Source: Chara braunii (Eukaryota > Streptophyta > Charophyceae > Charales > Characeae). Taken from it: a stretch of DNA of 36,803 nt. Shown here piece by piece: positions 18,373 through 28,671 of the stretch (its first letter is position 1; each line of letters opens with the position of its first letter). The notes under the pieces were generated by a model that was given only the letters and a program-made list of their open reading frames with translations, had not been told where the DNA came from and searched no databases. The position numbers and the translations under genes are program-made. The stretch is taken from contig BFEA01000076.1 of NCBI GenBank assembly GCA_003427395.1, forward strand, positions 37,422-74,224, read 5' to 3'.

Positions 18373-20171
18373 GCAGAACTACCATATTGTGGAAGAAAGA
18401 AAAGGTGGTTTACAGTAAGTGTGAGTTAACGGCTGATGCAAAATAGCAATGAGAAATTCACTTCGAATTGTAGTAGGAATGAATGAATGAGCCCTCGACT
18501 CCTATTGTTTTATACTAACTGCCTACTTCGTTTTGGCTCAGCGGGGACGTTGGGCGGGGGTTCGGTATCATGTCGGAGGGCGTGGTGTCTCGGTCCTCCG
18601 CGGCGTACCAGCTGCTCACAAACCTCTGCAGTGTACCAGCTGCTCACGAACCTTCGCTGCATGCCTGGTATATTCGGGTTGCACTCTACTACAAAACTGG
18701 TCCAGTTGGCTCTCCCCATGACAAAGGGGTGGGGGTGTGTCACATGACATTCCTTTGGTCAATGCAGGCTTGGCGCCCTGCTGTACAGCAGAGCGCTACG
18801 GGCCTGTGGCGGTGGTAGCCGCCGGGCTCGCCCAGGGACGCGAAGGTATGGGGACCGGTGTCGGGCACATCGGTCCGGCACCGCACGTGGCAGCGCGGGA
18901 CCCTCTTGGCCGCGTCACGCAGGAGTTGGACCAACTTCGACACGGACACGCAAAATGGAGCTTCCTTAGGCCGCTCCGGCCGAGTGCGCCAGCCATACCT
19001 CTCACGAGCCCCTTCGACAGGATAGGGCCTACACAAGGCACAACTTACCTCCTTACGAGAGCTGTCACCTCCCTTCGGTGGGCGTATCCCCGCCGAGCTA
19101 CCAGTCCACAGTACGAAAGCTACTCGGTTGTAATCGCAGAGGAGGACCAGCCGAGGGCGTTTTCTCGTTCGCTGTAGCATAGGGGGTATGCGCGGTAATA
19201 TGCCTATCGGACCCGCACGCGAACTAACGTCTTGGGGGGCTGAGGTCCCAAGCGCGGCTCGTCGTCGGTCGACTAGGACGTATCCCACACACCACGCGCA
19301 CACCACTTTACGGACACCAAAATAAAACACGCACACACACACATACAACACGACATAACACAAACAACGCGACAACGCTCCTAGATCCTCGGTAGCCAAC
19401 CCATAACTTTCCGATGCGAAAATCGGATAGGCGTCGCGCGCGAACCTTGATATAAAATCGCGCGGGCGCAGGACTGACTCATCTCGACTCGCAATGCAAA
19501 CGTACGCAAGCAGTCGCAATGATGGCGTACTATGTAGTGCCCATAATCAAGCGGTCCTCGTTAATCTCGAGGGTCGCATTCCACACTCAAGTGTTGGCTG
19601 ACACGCGCCTTGACGGTTAATCTCTCGACGCTGGACAACCGCCATGCGCGGTTGAAGACCACACACCCTCTTCTGCACTCTGTGCAGAGTGGGTGGTACA
19701 CAGGTCCACACCTGTGGTGGCAGTCGTCTCTTGCGGCCCTGGGGATGAGTCCTACCCCAGGCCTGGGCGGAAGTCAAGGGGTTTGACGTTGACGGCTGCC
19801 ACAGACTATAACGTCCAACTATAAAAACTCCAAAAAGCAAAGGATAATAGAGGGTCTTCCTTTTCACTCGAGCCCAAACCTGGTTAACCCTTGCGCACGA
19901 TCACTGTAAACCGCGCGCATACCCGAGGCACTTATAAATGTATACATAAGGCTTATTTATATAGGACGATCACTTCTCACAGTCACAGTGGGGCACTCAC
20001 ATCCAGAAGCCGAACCACAACCATACGTGCAATCACATCAAAGATTCATCCAGAAGTCCACGCACTACACGGGGTCAACTTCAACCATTTCTTGCACTCA
20101 TACCCCTCGCTTGGCCATGCAAACCTCACTCGTGAAACTCTTAAATAAATACTCAGTACTTTTGTTGGATG
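18373..20171. other. GC-rich region without recognised gene
   Basis: A sharp rise in GC begins near 18.5 kb. Short direct repeats of GTACCAGCTGCTCAC occur at about 18605 and 18636. Long frames are open on both strands around 18737-19519 (259 codons on the minus strand), but they overlap each other, lack motifs and look like chance openings in GC-rich DNA. CA-rich segments lie near 19320-19345. No RNA gene is seen. Confidence 0.45.
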
Positions 20172-20329
20172 GCCATTCAATAAAGTCCGGGTGAAAACAA
20201 AACGAAACAATTCAAATCACAAGGCTAAAGCCTTTAGGTTGAGCGGCAGGGCCATTCAATAAAGTCCGGGTGAAAACACAACGAAACAATTCAAATCACA
20301 AGGCTAAAGCCCTTAGGTTGAGTGGCAGG
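20172..20329. repeat. 79-bp tandem duplication with AATAAA
   Basis: 20172-20250 and 20251-20329 are near-identical copies beginning GCCATTCAATAAAGTCCGGG. Only a few substitutions are seen (ACAAAACG/ACACAACG, CCTTTAGG/CCCTTAGG, GCGGC/GTGGC). Each copy carries one AATAAA hexamer. Confidence 0.95.
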
Positions 20330-20659
20330 GGTGAATTGGAGTTGAATCGTAAACCGACGAATCGACAACCGACCTGTTATCAGTGATAATAGAAGAGGAT
20401 CCTCAAGGGATCAAGCTGAATCTAGCCCAAATCCTGAACCAAACAGTCAAGAGGACCTGTAACACAAAACAGGTCAATCCCCAAGCTAAACCTATTAGTC
20501 CATGGAGAATAATCCCCATATCACGATCCCACTCAAATCACCTTTATTAACTAAGTCTGAATCTACCTATAAGCGGTGCCCAAAGCAAAGGTAGACCCTG
20601 ACATAATCTCTCCTATTCAGGGTGGATTGCCAAAATCGCCACCTGTCAAGATATAATCT

Positions 20660-21290
20660 ATCTCCTCTAAATCAAGAAAATTTCGGCAGCGCTTTCCGTA
20701 GGAAAAGTGCCTTTCCAGAATTTATATAAGTCTGAATATGGAAGCAAAAATAATCTCCAACTCAGGGAAGCCAAATTTTGTCTAACTCCCTGAATTAGCA
20801 GAAATTTGGACAGCCCTTTAGAAAGGGAGACTTCCCAGATTTATACTAAGTCAAACATGAACTCAAAAGACAACTTGAGTTCAACTTAGACAAGATTTAA
20901 CTAACTCCTTAGTTTTGCAGAAATTTCGGCAGCACTCCCTTTAGAAAAGTGCTATTCCAAAATTTATACAAGGCTCAGTTCAAAATTTGAAGTTAACTTT
21001 GACTTCTCAAAATCCAATTTTGTCTAACTCCCTGAATTAGCAAAAATTTGGGCAGCACTCCTTTTAGAAAAGGGGACTTTCCAGATTTTTACTAGGTAAG
21101 ATATAAAGAAAAGACAAGTTGAACTTTGACAAGTCAACAATTGACTAACTCCTTGGATTTGTAGAAATTTCGGCAGCGCTTCCCGTAGAGAAAGTAGCTT
21201 CCCAAGATTTATACAAAGCCAAGTACAAAAAATGATCCCAGAAATGCGAGAATTGATCTAAGGAAAAAAAAACTTAGCTCAGAAAATGCA
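20660..21290. repeat. About 122-bp satellite, five units
   Basis: The motif (A)AATTTsGGCAGC recurs at 20681, 20805, 20924, 21047 and 21168 (spacings 124, 119, 123, 121). Each unit reads CTAACTCCyTrrATT, AGAAATTTCGGCAGC, AGAAAAGTGC, TTCCAGAwTTTATAC and then a purine-rich part with ACTTTGAC. Units are clearly related but diverged. No coding capacity. Confidence 0.92.
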
Positions 21291-21647
21291 AGAATTGACC
21301 TAACTCCTATCGCTATAGCACGTGGCGAGCCTCTAAAGCAACTACCTGTTAACCTGAAACCCAGACCAAGTAGTAATCTCACCCTTAGCCACATGCAGGC
21401 CAAACCACAAAGGTAAGTACTCTCACCATCCCCAAGCCAATCTGAGCAAACAATAGTTCATGATCTTTCAGTGAGTTATCCCCTCATACCCAACTTACAC
21501 AAGGCATAGGTCAGGCCGCCTGAACTTACAGAGCGCGCCCAACTTAGCCTGGCCTAAGGTCAGAATACCTAAACTTATAGAGCGTTCTGACTTAGCCAAG
21601 TATACACAAACAAAGGGCACAACTACTTTTTTCTTCCTTGGGTATAT

Positions 21648-21665
21648 GACTAGACCACCCTAGTC
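21648..21665. repeat. Hairpin GACTAG/CTAGTC
   Basis: Six-bp stem with loop ACCACC. Its counterpart in the inverted copy is 32599-32620 (GACTA/TAGTC). Confidence 0.7.
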
Positions 21666-21732
21666 GTCATGAACTGTTTAAATATCCAAGTTATATATAT
21701 CTCTCTGACTTTAATCTTCAAGGTGGGCGTAG

Positions 21733-21767
21733 GGCTGAGCCATTCATCTTAGAAACAATGCTCAGCC
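21733..21767. repeat. Hairpin GGCTGAGC/GCTCAGCC
   Basis: Eight-bp perfect stem (21733-21740/21760-21767) with a 19-nt loop. The counterpart in the inverted copy (32498-32527) has the stem CTGAAC/GTTCAG, so both arms changed together. Confidence 0.85.
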
Positions 21768-21825
21768 AGCCTAAGTTACCTTCAGTTATACTCTTAATTG
21801 TACTCTCTTCAATTTACGATAAGCT

Positions 21826-21867
21826 ATAGTCAAATCATCCAATCTTATGGAACCTGTGTCTGACTAG
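21826..21867. repeat. Hairpin with array-2-type loop
   Basis: Arms AGTCA (21828-21832) and TGACT (21861-21865) around a loop whose reverse complement, TTCCATAAGATTGGATG, is the loop of array 2. Its counterpart at 32397-32435 has a perfect 9-bp stem, so this copy has decayed. Confidence 0.75.
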
Positions 21868-22739
21868 CCTGTTCTTAATAAAATAATAATAACATATTAC
21901 CAGATTATAACCCTTGGGTTCCAGCATGTGCGAGGCATTGGGTCAGACTACCTAAACTTATAGAGCGGTCTGATCCTCTGCCAGGTTCGTTTCTCTCTGA
22001 TCCAGCCTGTGCGAGGCAGTAGGGCAGGCTACCTAAACTTATAGAGCGGCCTGCCCTCTGCCAGGATTATTCCCTCAGAACAAAACAAGAGAAGGGCCGA
22101 ACCACCTAAACTTATAGAGCGGTTCAGACCTCCTCGTTCAAAAACAAAAAAACAGAAAGAATTCCCAAACAAACAAGGCGACCCAGGGTACCTAAACTTA
22201 TAGAGCGCCCTGAGCCCCTGAAAGTCAAGCACAATCAACCCTTGCAAGTCAGAGCAGTCAGGTCACCTAAACTTATAGAGCGTCCTGACCCTCCATGCAC
22301 TTCACAGCACCAGGTCCCCCAAAACTTATGGGGACATTCCATCCTCCAGAGCTTCAGGCTACCTAAACTTATAGAGCGGCCTGATGCTCCATGCAACCGA
22401 AACAAACAAAGCGTTGGGCTTTCCCAAACTTATGGAGGCCTCCCAGCCTTAGCGACCCAATCAAACTGCACGCAATACTGCCTTCCTCCCAACCTTCCCC
22501 CAAAAGCAACCCCCCTTTTGTTCACAGTCTGCTTTTAGGCAACCAAACAAAGTCTGAAACTGAAATTGCACACACATCCCTTTATTTCAGTCCGACTTAT
22601 GTCCTGAAAGTCAACCCAAGGTCAAATACAGGGTCCACACCATATACTCAGTCAAACATAGAGAGTTGTACAGATAGGGGTTATAACTGGGTTTATAGGA
22701 GTCAGGGAATCACCACTCAGTTCCCTGCCTCCTGAACTC

Positions 22740-23977
22740 CTCCTGAGTCCCGGCAGAGCTCCCGCAATCAGTGGGGCGAACCTCCCACAGAGGCCTTGGC
22801 GCGGATTACGGGTTGCAATCTCGCCTGCCGCCTTCCCCTCAGAACCAACAGACTAGACTTAGAGTAAGAAGGGCAGAGGTAGAATCTTTTAGTCTCTCAG
22901 ATCCAAGGACGGTGCGCTCAGACTCGCGAGAGAGGGACTTGAAACCTTGGCTCGCCTTAGGGCCCCGCAATGGCGGCCAACTGACGAAGCGGCTTGGTCA
23001 ACGCCAGTGTCAAACTGCCGAAATCAATCCACTGGCGATTTCCCCAAGTTGCAGTAGCAACCCTCCTCAAAGGACTCCGCCTCCCTCTCAGGCCTGCAAC
23101 TCCAAGTGCCTCGGCTACGGGTGGGCTTGCGGCCTCGCGGCTCACCTCCGACTAACTCCGCCTCGATAGGCCTAGCAGCATGCCAGTCACCAGCTTATCG
23201 CTGTATCTGCGGGCCGGTAAGTCCTCCATCCGCTCGCCCTACATTGCCCCACGTGCTCATAGGTAGGGTAGACAAAATCGAATGACCCTCTCGCCAGGTC
23301 CTGACCAACGGCACGAGCTGTCGCGCACATACGGGAGGGGACGAAAGAGGGAGGGCCTTGAGCAGTGTCTCGGCGGACAGATAAGTCTTCAATTCTGCGG
23401 CTGGCCTCCTGCTGTTTCCACAAATCGCACGAGCGACGAGCCCGCCAGCCAGTAATTCTCCCGCCCTCGGCTGTGCTCCCGCTATCTCCCCATTTCAACC
23501 GAGCAAGCCGGACTGAGTTGTCCGCTGGTGCGCACTGGCCCACGGGTATGCCCCCAACCCGCACGGCTCCCCTCGAGTTACTCTTCCCTGAGTATGGTAG
23601 CAAAATCAGAATGAATCTTCCGCCAAAATGCGGAAAGATTCATTCGGCTTCCATTCCCTCCCCGCTGGTTCGCTACTCCGCATGTCCCCTCCTACGAGTG
23701 CGACCCCAAGCCGACAAGTACGTTTGGCCTCCCCCTCCTCCTCTTTCGTAACCTTCTCTCCCCCCCTTGCTCTGCCCCCCCTTCTTGGCGCAAAGGAACC
23801 CACGAACAAAGACGCGCGGTTACACACGAGCCTTCCTCAAGTAAGTGCCAAGGATACGGGCCACCGGGAAGACGACAACACCTGCGTGTGGCAAAAAAAA
23901 GACAAGCCCCCCCCTGTCACTTAACAATGGCGACTAGCACGGCCCAACACTCCATACCCCTGGAGAGGTAGAAATGA
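22740..23977. other. GC-rich non-coding part of left arm
   Basis: No domain in any frame, although GC-rich sequence leaves several frames open (such as 22771-23169 and 23365-23751 plus). Part matches the right arm. A hairpin lies at 23609-23645. Confidence 0.5.
23609..23645. repeat. 16-bp hairpin GAATGAATCTTCCGC
   Basis: The left arm GAATGAATCTTCCGC (23609-23623) is matched by GCGGAAAGATTCATTC (23630-23645), with one extra base on the right and loop CAAAAT. A decayed relative beginning GAATGAATCTTCCGC lies near 24410, and the segment at 23975-24017 also folds back imperfectly. Confidence 0.85.
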
Positions 23978-24067
23978 ATGCACCTTCCATTTGAATGGGG
24001 GATGATACATTCCAAGTCCCTCCCTTGAGCTCGGTGCATGTTAACAGGAAAGTCTCCACACTCGCCG
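23978..24067. repeat. 90-bp sequence left of the gap
   Basis: Identical base for base to 24278-24367, exactly 300 bp downstream. Starts ATGCACCTTCCATTTGAA and ends CACACTCGCCG. Confidence 0.95.
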
Positions 24068-24277
24068 NNNNNNNNNNNNNNNNNNNNNNNNNNNNNNNNN
24101 NNNNNNNNNNNNNNNNNNNNNNNNNNNNNNNNNNNNNNNNNNNNNNNNNNNNNNNNNNNNNNNNNNNNNNNNNNNNNNNNNNNNNNNNNNNNNNNNNNNN
24201 NNNNNNNNNNNNNNNNNNNNNNNNNNNNNNNNNNNNNNNNNNNNNNNNNNNNNNNNNNNNNNNNNNNNNNNNNNNNN
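24068..24277. other. Assembly gap (210 N)
   Basis: A run of 210 undetermined bases. Open frames drawn through it are meaningless. The identical 90-bp flanks suggest either an unmerged overlap or a collapsed tandem repeat. Confidence 0.99.
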
Positions 24278-24367
24278 ATGCACCTTCCATTTGAATGGGG
24301 GATGATACATTCCAAGTCCCTCCCTTGAGCTCGGTGCATGTTAACAGGAAAGTCTCCACACTCGCCG
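24278..24367. repeat. 90-bp sequence right of the gap
   Basis: Exact second copy of 23978-24067. The sequence after it (GGTTGTCGACC) does not occur after the first copy because the gap begins there. Confidence 0.95.
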
Positions 24368-25547
24368 GGTTGTCGACCTCAGTTCCCTCCGCTGGACTGA
24401 GCTAAATCGAATGAATCTTCCGCTAGAAACGGGCTGGATACATGCCCCACCTTGCTCTTTTACCTCACACTCTACTTACCTCCTCTTCATTCTAATTGCC
24501 CCACTAAATTCGCCCCGCCATAAAACCTCTGTTCAATACTTTAAATCAGTAGAATCGGTCATTAAATGACCGGGTTATCCCCGTTTCGTTTTTCTCCACA
24601 ATGCATGCATTCAGCGCATTTTCGCGCCTGGATTCGTCCGTCTTTCCTCCCCTCCTGCTACATCCCACGCACTGACTCTCCCTCTGGACTCCCTCCCTAC
24701 TAACGTATGACCAAAACTGACCTCGGATCGGAGGTCGCCCACCCCTAACACCGGGTCCCTTATTACGAACCTTTCTCCGCCTGAATCCATCAAGAATTAG
24801 GCGGGCTACACGATTTTTCCCTCCGTCACATCCTCCTCCCGCCATACCCTGGCGCAGCCCGTTTTCTACTAACCTCCCAGTTTACTAACCCAACACTACA
24901 ACCGACCTCGGATTCGAGGTCGCCCCTATAAAACCCCCCTACAACGCGTCTCCCCTCATCTGTTTCTGCTTTGAGACGAGCCAGTCACGCTAGTTTCTTC
25001 TTCCCCGTCATCCCTCCATATCTCGTCTATCTGACTTTTCTTCCTAACTCCTTTTCTATGCACTAACCTTCAAATCCAAGTCCGCCATTGGATTCGCGGT
25101 GGTCGAGAACCCCCATACCCATCCTTCACTCATCTAACACCGTGAGGGATGGAGTGAACCACCCGTCAGTAGCTGCGCCCGACTCCCTCCTTTACCATCC
25201 TCATCTCCGAATGAACCCGGCCCCCACCCTCGTCCGGGTGCACCCCCTTTCTCTGAGTTTCGTCCGTCGTACACCGGCTTTACCTCCGTCGTTGCCTGCA
25301 CTTCGCAGCGCCCAGGCTGTCGCCCGCCATCCCCGACTCAGTCTCCACCCGCACCTAGCCCACTCCCCGGTCCGGATTCACCCGTCCCCGCCCGGCCCGT
25401 CGTCTCTCTCACCCCGCTGGCTGTGCTTAGCCAGCCTTCCCGCTGTCTTCTTCGCCTGCACCCGGCGCGGTTCGCCGACCGGGTTCATCCCCCCCGCCCA
25501 ACTGTTGACGTCCCCCGGCCCTCCGGTGCAGCCCGGTCCGATAACTA
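24368..25547. other. Non-coding left-arm DNA with fold-back motifs
   Basis: Perfect or near-perfect hairpins: 24556-24563/24565-24572 (CGGTCATT, one-base centre), 24719-24724/24731-24736 (GACCTC/GAGGTC), 24903-24910/24915-24922 (CGACCTCG/CGAGGTCG) and 25082-25085/25096-25099. The last three share a GGATT- or GGAT-type centre with different stems. Pro/Arg-rich frames such as 25088-25618 have no domain and are considered artefacts of C-rich DNA. Confidence 0.6.
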
Positions 25548-25577
25548 GCCGAGTGCCAAGTGCAGAAAGCACTCGGC
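25548..25577. repeat. Hairpin GCCGAGTG/CACTCGGC
   Basis: Eight-bp perfect stem (25548-25555/25570-25577) with a 14-nt loop. Confidence 0.8.
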
Positions 25578-26541
25578 GGTCGTCCCTCCGCCGATATATG
25601 CGTGCCGTCCTTGCGTAGGGGTCATGCTATCTGCACTGTATCGTTCCAATTTTAACGGATGTCCCGAAGGACGTGGCCGGGGCGACGCCCTGCAACTTTC
25701 CCAACGGCCACTCGGCTCCGCACCTCGACCCACCTCACGTCCGGGTTCTCCTCGGTCTCCCTTTTCGATCACCCCCACGTGCTATCTATTCGATGCCGCC
25801 TGGCTGTGCTGCCCCGCCCGTCATCTCCAACTCGTGGCACGTGCATCCGCGCAGGGCCGCGTCCGGGTGCATCACGACGCCCGTATCTCACGCCTCTGGC
25901 TGGCTCCGCTCCGACCGAGCCCTCACCACCTTGGGCCTGTAACGGCCAAGCCCCCACTCCAACAGCGCTGTCCACCTTTTCGGGTCCCCAAGGGGCAAAC
26001 CGCACGCCAACAGCGGCCACAAAGCCAAAGGCGTGGGCCTGCTGCCTGTCCAGGCATGGCCCTTGACATGCCGGGCCCGACACGGGCCCTAGTGGTGGCA
26101 GCGAATACTCAGGCGAGGACTCCAATGACCGTCGCGGAGGAAAGTCTCACCGGCGTGCAACCGTCGTAGCGGCCTCCCCGCAATGCCCAGCGCGCTATCT
26201 TACGCCGCTCCATTCACCTCCCGAAGTCGCGCCGTCGTCGGGGTCGTTCTCCGCACGCGCGCAGGCCTCAGTCAAATACCCCAATCAAAAGAAAAAATAC
26301 CCTTAGGCCTTAGGTTGATCAAGAGTAGTTAAACAAATAGTAATAACGTCGAGCACACGACCGGCGTCCGCCCGACTTTATAATCAACAGTTAAGGAAGG
26401 AATCACGCGCGCCTTAAGACTGCGCGCCCACGCACTCTCTATTATAGTCAACCATCCAATCAACGTAACGGACGCGGCCGGGCCTAGCGCAGTATGCTTA
26501 AACTTCAACCAAACTGTTTTCTGTCGCTTGCAAAAAACAGG
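25578..26541. other. GC-rich non-coding stretch
   Basis: No gene recognised. Several overlapping open frames on both strands reflect high GC. Becomes AT-richer after 26280. No repeat beyond the arm similarity. Confidence 0.45.
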
Positions 26542-26567
26542 GCGGATACCCTTGTAAGGGTATTCGC
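26542..26567. repeat. 12-bp palindromic hairpin, left partner
   Basis: 26542-26553 pairs with 26556-26567 (one G-T pair), with a two-base loop. Core ATACCCTT-GT-AAGGGTAT. The partner at 28672-28699 is in inverted orientation. Confidence 0.9.
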
Positions 26568-26655
26568 GCCGACACCGGCGTGGTCTTTTCTGATGCGCGC
26601 CGAGTTCCCTCTAGTCGGGTTATGGGATAAGTCTAACAGTAGTCACGGTCAAAGT

Positions 26656-26720
26656 AAAAGAAAAGGAAAAAGAAAAGAGAAGGGAAAAAAGAAAAAGAAA
26701 AGAAAAGAAAAAGGAAAAGA
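26656..26720 (+). repeat. 65-nt uninterrupted purine tract
   Basis: Only A and G for 65 bases on the plus strand, followed 28 bases later by a mostly pyrimidine stretch (26749-26779). Low complexity. Confidence 0.95.
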
Positions 26721-26848
26721 TAAATTATTTAAATTGCGGCGTTGCGTATTTCTTTTTTCCTTGTTGTTTTCTTTTTTTTAACTTGGTTCCCCTTTCTGTC
26801 ATTTTGGGGGGGAACGAATGGTTCAATTTCAAATTTGTGATTACGCAT

Positions 26849-26866
26849 GGGCGACCGAGATCGCCC
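26849..26866. repeat. Hairpin GGGCGA/TCGCCC
   Basis: Six-bp perfect stem with loop CCGAGA. Confidence 0.75.
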
Positions 26867-27434
26867 GACCCCTTGCATTTCAATCGCCATGGGCGTGACT
26901 CACTAAGCCTCACGATGTAGGACTCCCCAAAGGGAGCACTGGTGGCCGCTTTGTTAGGAGACTTATCACTCTTGCGGAAGGTCATAAGCCCCCTCCTTGC
27001 CATCGGACACGAGTACCCGTCAGGGGTAATTCGATGAACCTTTTTGAAGATAGGAGAGGGTCGGTCGGTATCTCGTTATGAGACCACAACGCGTCGAGCT
27101 CGCAATCATTTCAGGCTGTAGGTCATAACTGTTGAGGTTCGATCTCGTCTTAGTTTAATCCCTTTATAATAATTTTTTTGATATTTAAACATTAATAAGC
27201 AAAATTTTAAAAGATTACTCGTGCCCTTCATTTAGAACACAAGGATCATGACAGATGGTAGTCCTATAAAAGGAGAAGCCGCCTCATTACTCACTATGGG
27301 CTGGTAGGTGCATGCCAGGAAGTTCGCAGCACTCGTGCGGCTGGCAAATCGGGACAGCAGGACAGGGAGGTGAGGTGCGTAGACTGCGGCTTCTTCTTTC
27401 AAGTGCGTAAGCTCCGGATATTCCAAAAGCGCGT
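26867..27434. other. Spacer near the inverted-repeat centre
   Basis: No gene or repeat recognised. An AT-rich segment (about 27165-27215) is followed by GC-richer DNA. Confidence 0.45.
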
Positions 27435-27923
27435 GTGACTATGGTCTGCCGTAACAGGGTGCGTGGCTATGAGCTGAAGTACCTCCAATTCATCTGGTCG
27501 TGGGAGCAGGTAGTAGAAGAGGGACCCATGGTTGCAAGTATCCTGTATTATAGTCGTTGTAACCTGGAGGCGAGATTAAAGATAAACGTAGAAGGGGCTA
27601 AAGAGGAAGAAATGAGGGTCAATTTGAGGCTGCAGGCAACGATCATTGAGGCTTAGAATCGGGCCAGAAGGAGGTGTAGGAGGGACGGCGTAACTGCTGA
27701 GGTCTAGGTGACCATCTCGTATCACGAGGTGATGACCTCCACTTGTACCATGGAACGAGAGCAGCAGCGCCTGGACCGTGACACAGAGGTTGAGAGCGAG
27801 GCCAGCTATTTGAAAGCGGAGACCCAATCTTGGCACGGTCTAGGCCAGTGGCAGAGGGACCACTCGACTGTTGGATCAGTGGAGGATGGCTCGGAGGCCA
27901 GTTCGCGAAGGCGACAAGGCTGA
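27435..27923 (+). pseudogene. Charged, coiled-coil-like ORF with two amber stops
   Basis: One frame is open from 27435 to 27923 apart from TAG at 27654-27656 and TAG at 27705-27707. Starts considered: GTG at 27435 or ATG two codons later. The product is rich in Glu, Arg, Gln and Leu (EARLKINVEGAKEEEMRVN; MEREQQRLDRDTEVESEA), as in a coiled coil. Both stops could derive from CAG by one C-to-T change. No domain recognised. It lies at the centre of the inverted duplication and could be the remnant of a protein the element once carried, or retroelement gag. A chance frame is possible. Confidence 0.4.
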
Positions 27924-28671
27924 GGCCGTGGCGCAGTAACGGTCCGTGGGGAGAGTGGACAGAGCGAGAGAGAGGTCAGGAAACACACACACACTCGAGA
28001 GGGTTGAATGATGACAGATGCCGCCTCGGTTTCGTTGACGTCATCGTTCTCTCGTGATTTTTGCGTGGACTCTTCCAGGGATGAAGCCTCCGACTTCTTA
28101 ACAAAACCAACTAGTACAAACCAGAGAGAGGGGGGTGTAAGGCAGCCGGCGTTTGAGGCATGTGTCTGTGAACCCCGCATGAGGCGCATATGTCTTACGT
28201 TGAAGTCATCAGGTTGGCACGAACGGTCTGCAAAGGGTATCCTCTTCGAGGGACTTCGTTGACACTCACGGAGAAATTGAAAGTTTTTCCATCGTTGTTG
28301 TAAGGCAGCTTCCTTTTAGTTAGTCAGCGCAACGTTGAGCAATGCATGAGGCGGCAGTTAAAAGATCGAGCTCATGTAAGCACTCACGAGAAGGAGTGAG
28401 CAATTTCCTTTTCATCGTCGCGGCCTATTCTCTTTCGTTATCTCATAGCCACTTCCAACAGTGAAAAATTACAAGCGTTCTCAGATGAGGTGCAAGCGGT
28501 GAGTGTCATGAGAGAATTCGTAGCAATGTATGTGTGGAGGGAAGCCCATGCCTGTGTGTGTGTCACATGACGGGTCAGTGCTTGTGGAAGCGAGTCGACA
28601 TGTGGTATTTAACATGCATGGGCAAGATGCCTACGGGAAGTGAACAGGCACACTGTTGCTGACATTGTCGT
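27924..28671. other. Spacer, no gene recognised
   Basis: Mixed composition. TG-rich segments near 28530-28565 include GTGTGTGTCACATGAC, which also occurs as GTGTGTCACATGAC near 18735. A small inverted repeat CACTC/GAGTG lies near 28383-28400. No coding signal. Confidence 0.45.

Larger units (their letters stand above)
21511..22450. repeat. Stem-loop array 1: constant loop, covarying stems
   Basis: Stem-loops with left arm/right arm at: 21554-21565/21585-21595 (11 bp, one bulge), 21943-21948/21968-21973, 22015-22029/22049-22062 (14 bp, one bulge), 22099-22103/22121-22125 (longer with mismatches), 22184-22188/22208-22212, 22257-22262/22284-22289 and 22349-22359/22379-22389 (10 of 11). All seven share the exact 17-nt loop core ACCTAAACTTATAGAGC, yet their stems differ (for example TCAGAC/GTCTGA, GGGCAGGC/GCCTGCCC, CAGGG/CCCTG). 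A diverged eighth copy is at about 21511-21540. Variants with a shorter core AAACTTAT lie at 22314-22335 and 22414-22446. No protein is encoded. Confidence 0.9.
21640..26570 (+). repeat. Left arm of large inverted duplication (non-coding)
   Basis: Diverged reverse-complement similarity to 28670-32630. Anchors: about 21820-21875 with 32390-32440, 22560-22890 with 31567-31870 (including GGGTTATAACtGGGTTTATA and CTGCCTCCTGAACTCC), about 22890-22985 with 31480-31565, the segment near 24865 (CTCCCAGTTTACTAA) with about 30025, and the hairpin flanks at 26530-26570 with 28660-28715. The arm has no recognisable protein. It may be one copy of a large non-autonomous element or half of an ancient palindrome. 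Confidence 0.7.

Noticed and set aside
18740-19519. 259-codon open frame on the minus strand
   Set aside because: No motif, Cys/Arg-rich low-complexity product, and overlapping long frames on the other strand in GC-rich DNA. Treated as chance.
21511-22450. CRISPR-like array (short constant repeat with variable spacers)
   Set aside because: Eukaryotic repeat context, irregular spacing (about 40-85 bp in the main cluster), and the variable parts next to each constant loop are complementary to each other, which CRISPR spacers are not.
23917-24359. Open frames spanning 23.9-24.4 kb
   Set aside because: They run through 210 N and have no real sequence support.
25088-26169. Pro/Arg/Ala-rich plus-strand frames
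   Set aside because: C-rich DNA leaves several overlapping frames open on both strands, with no conserved motif.
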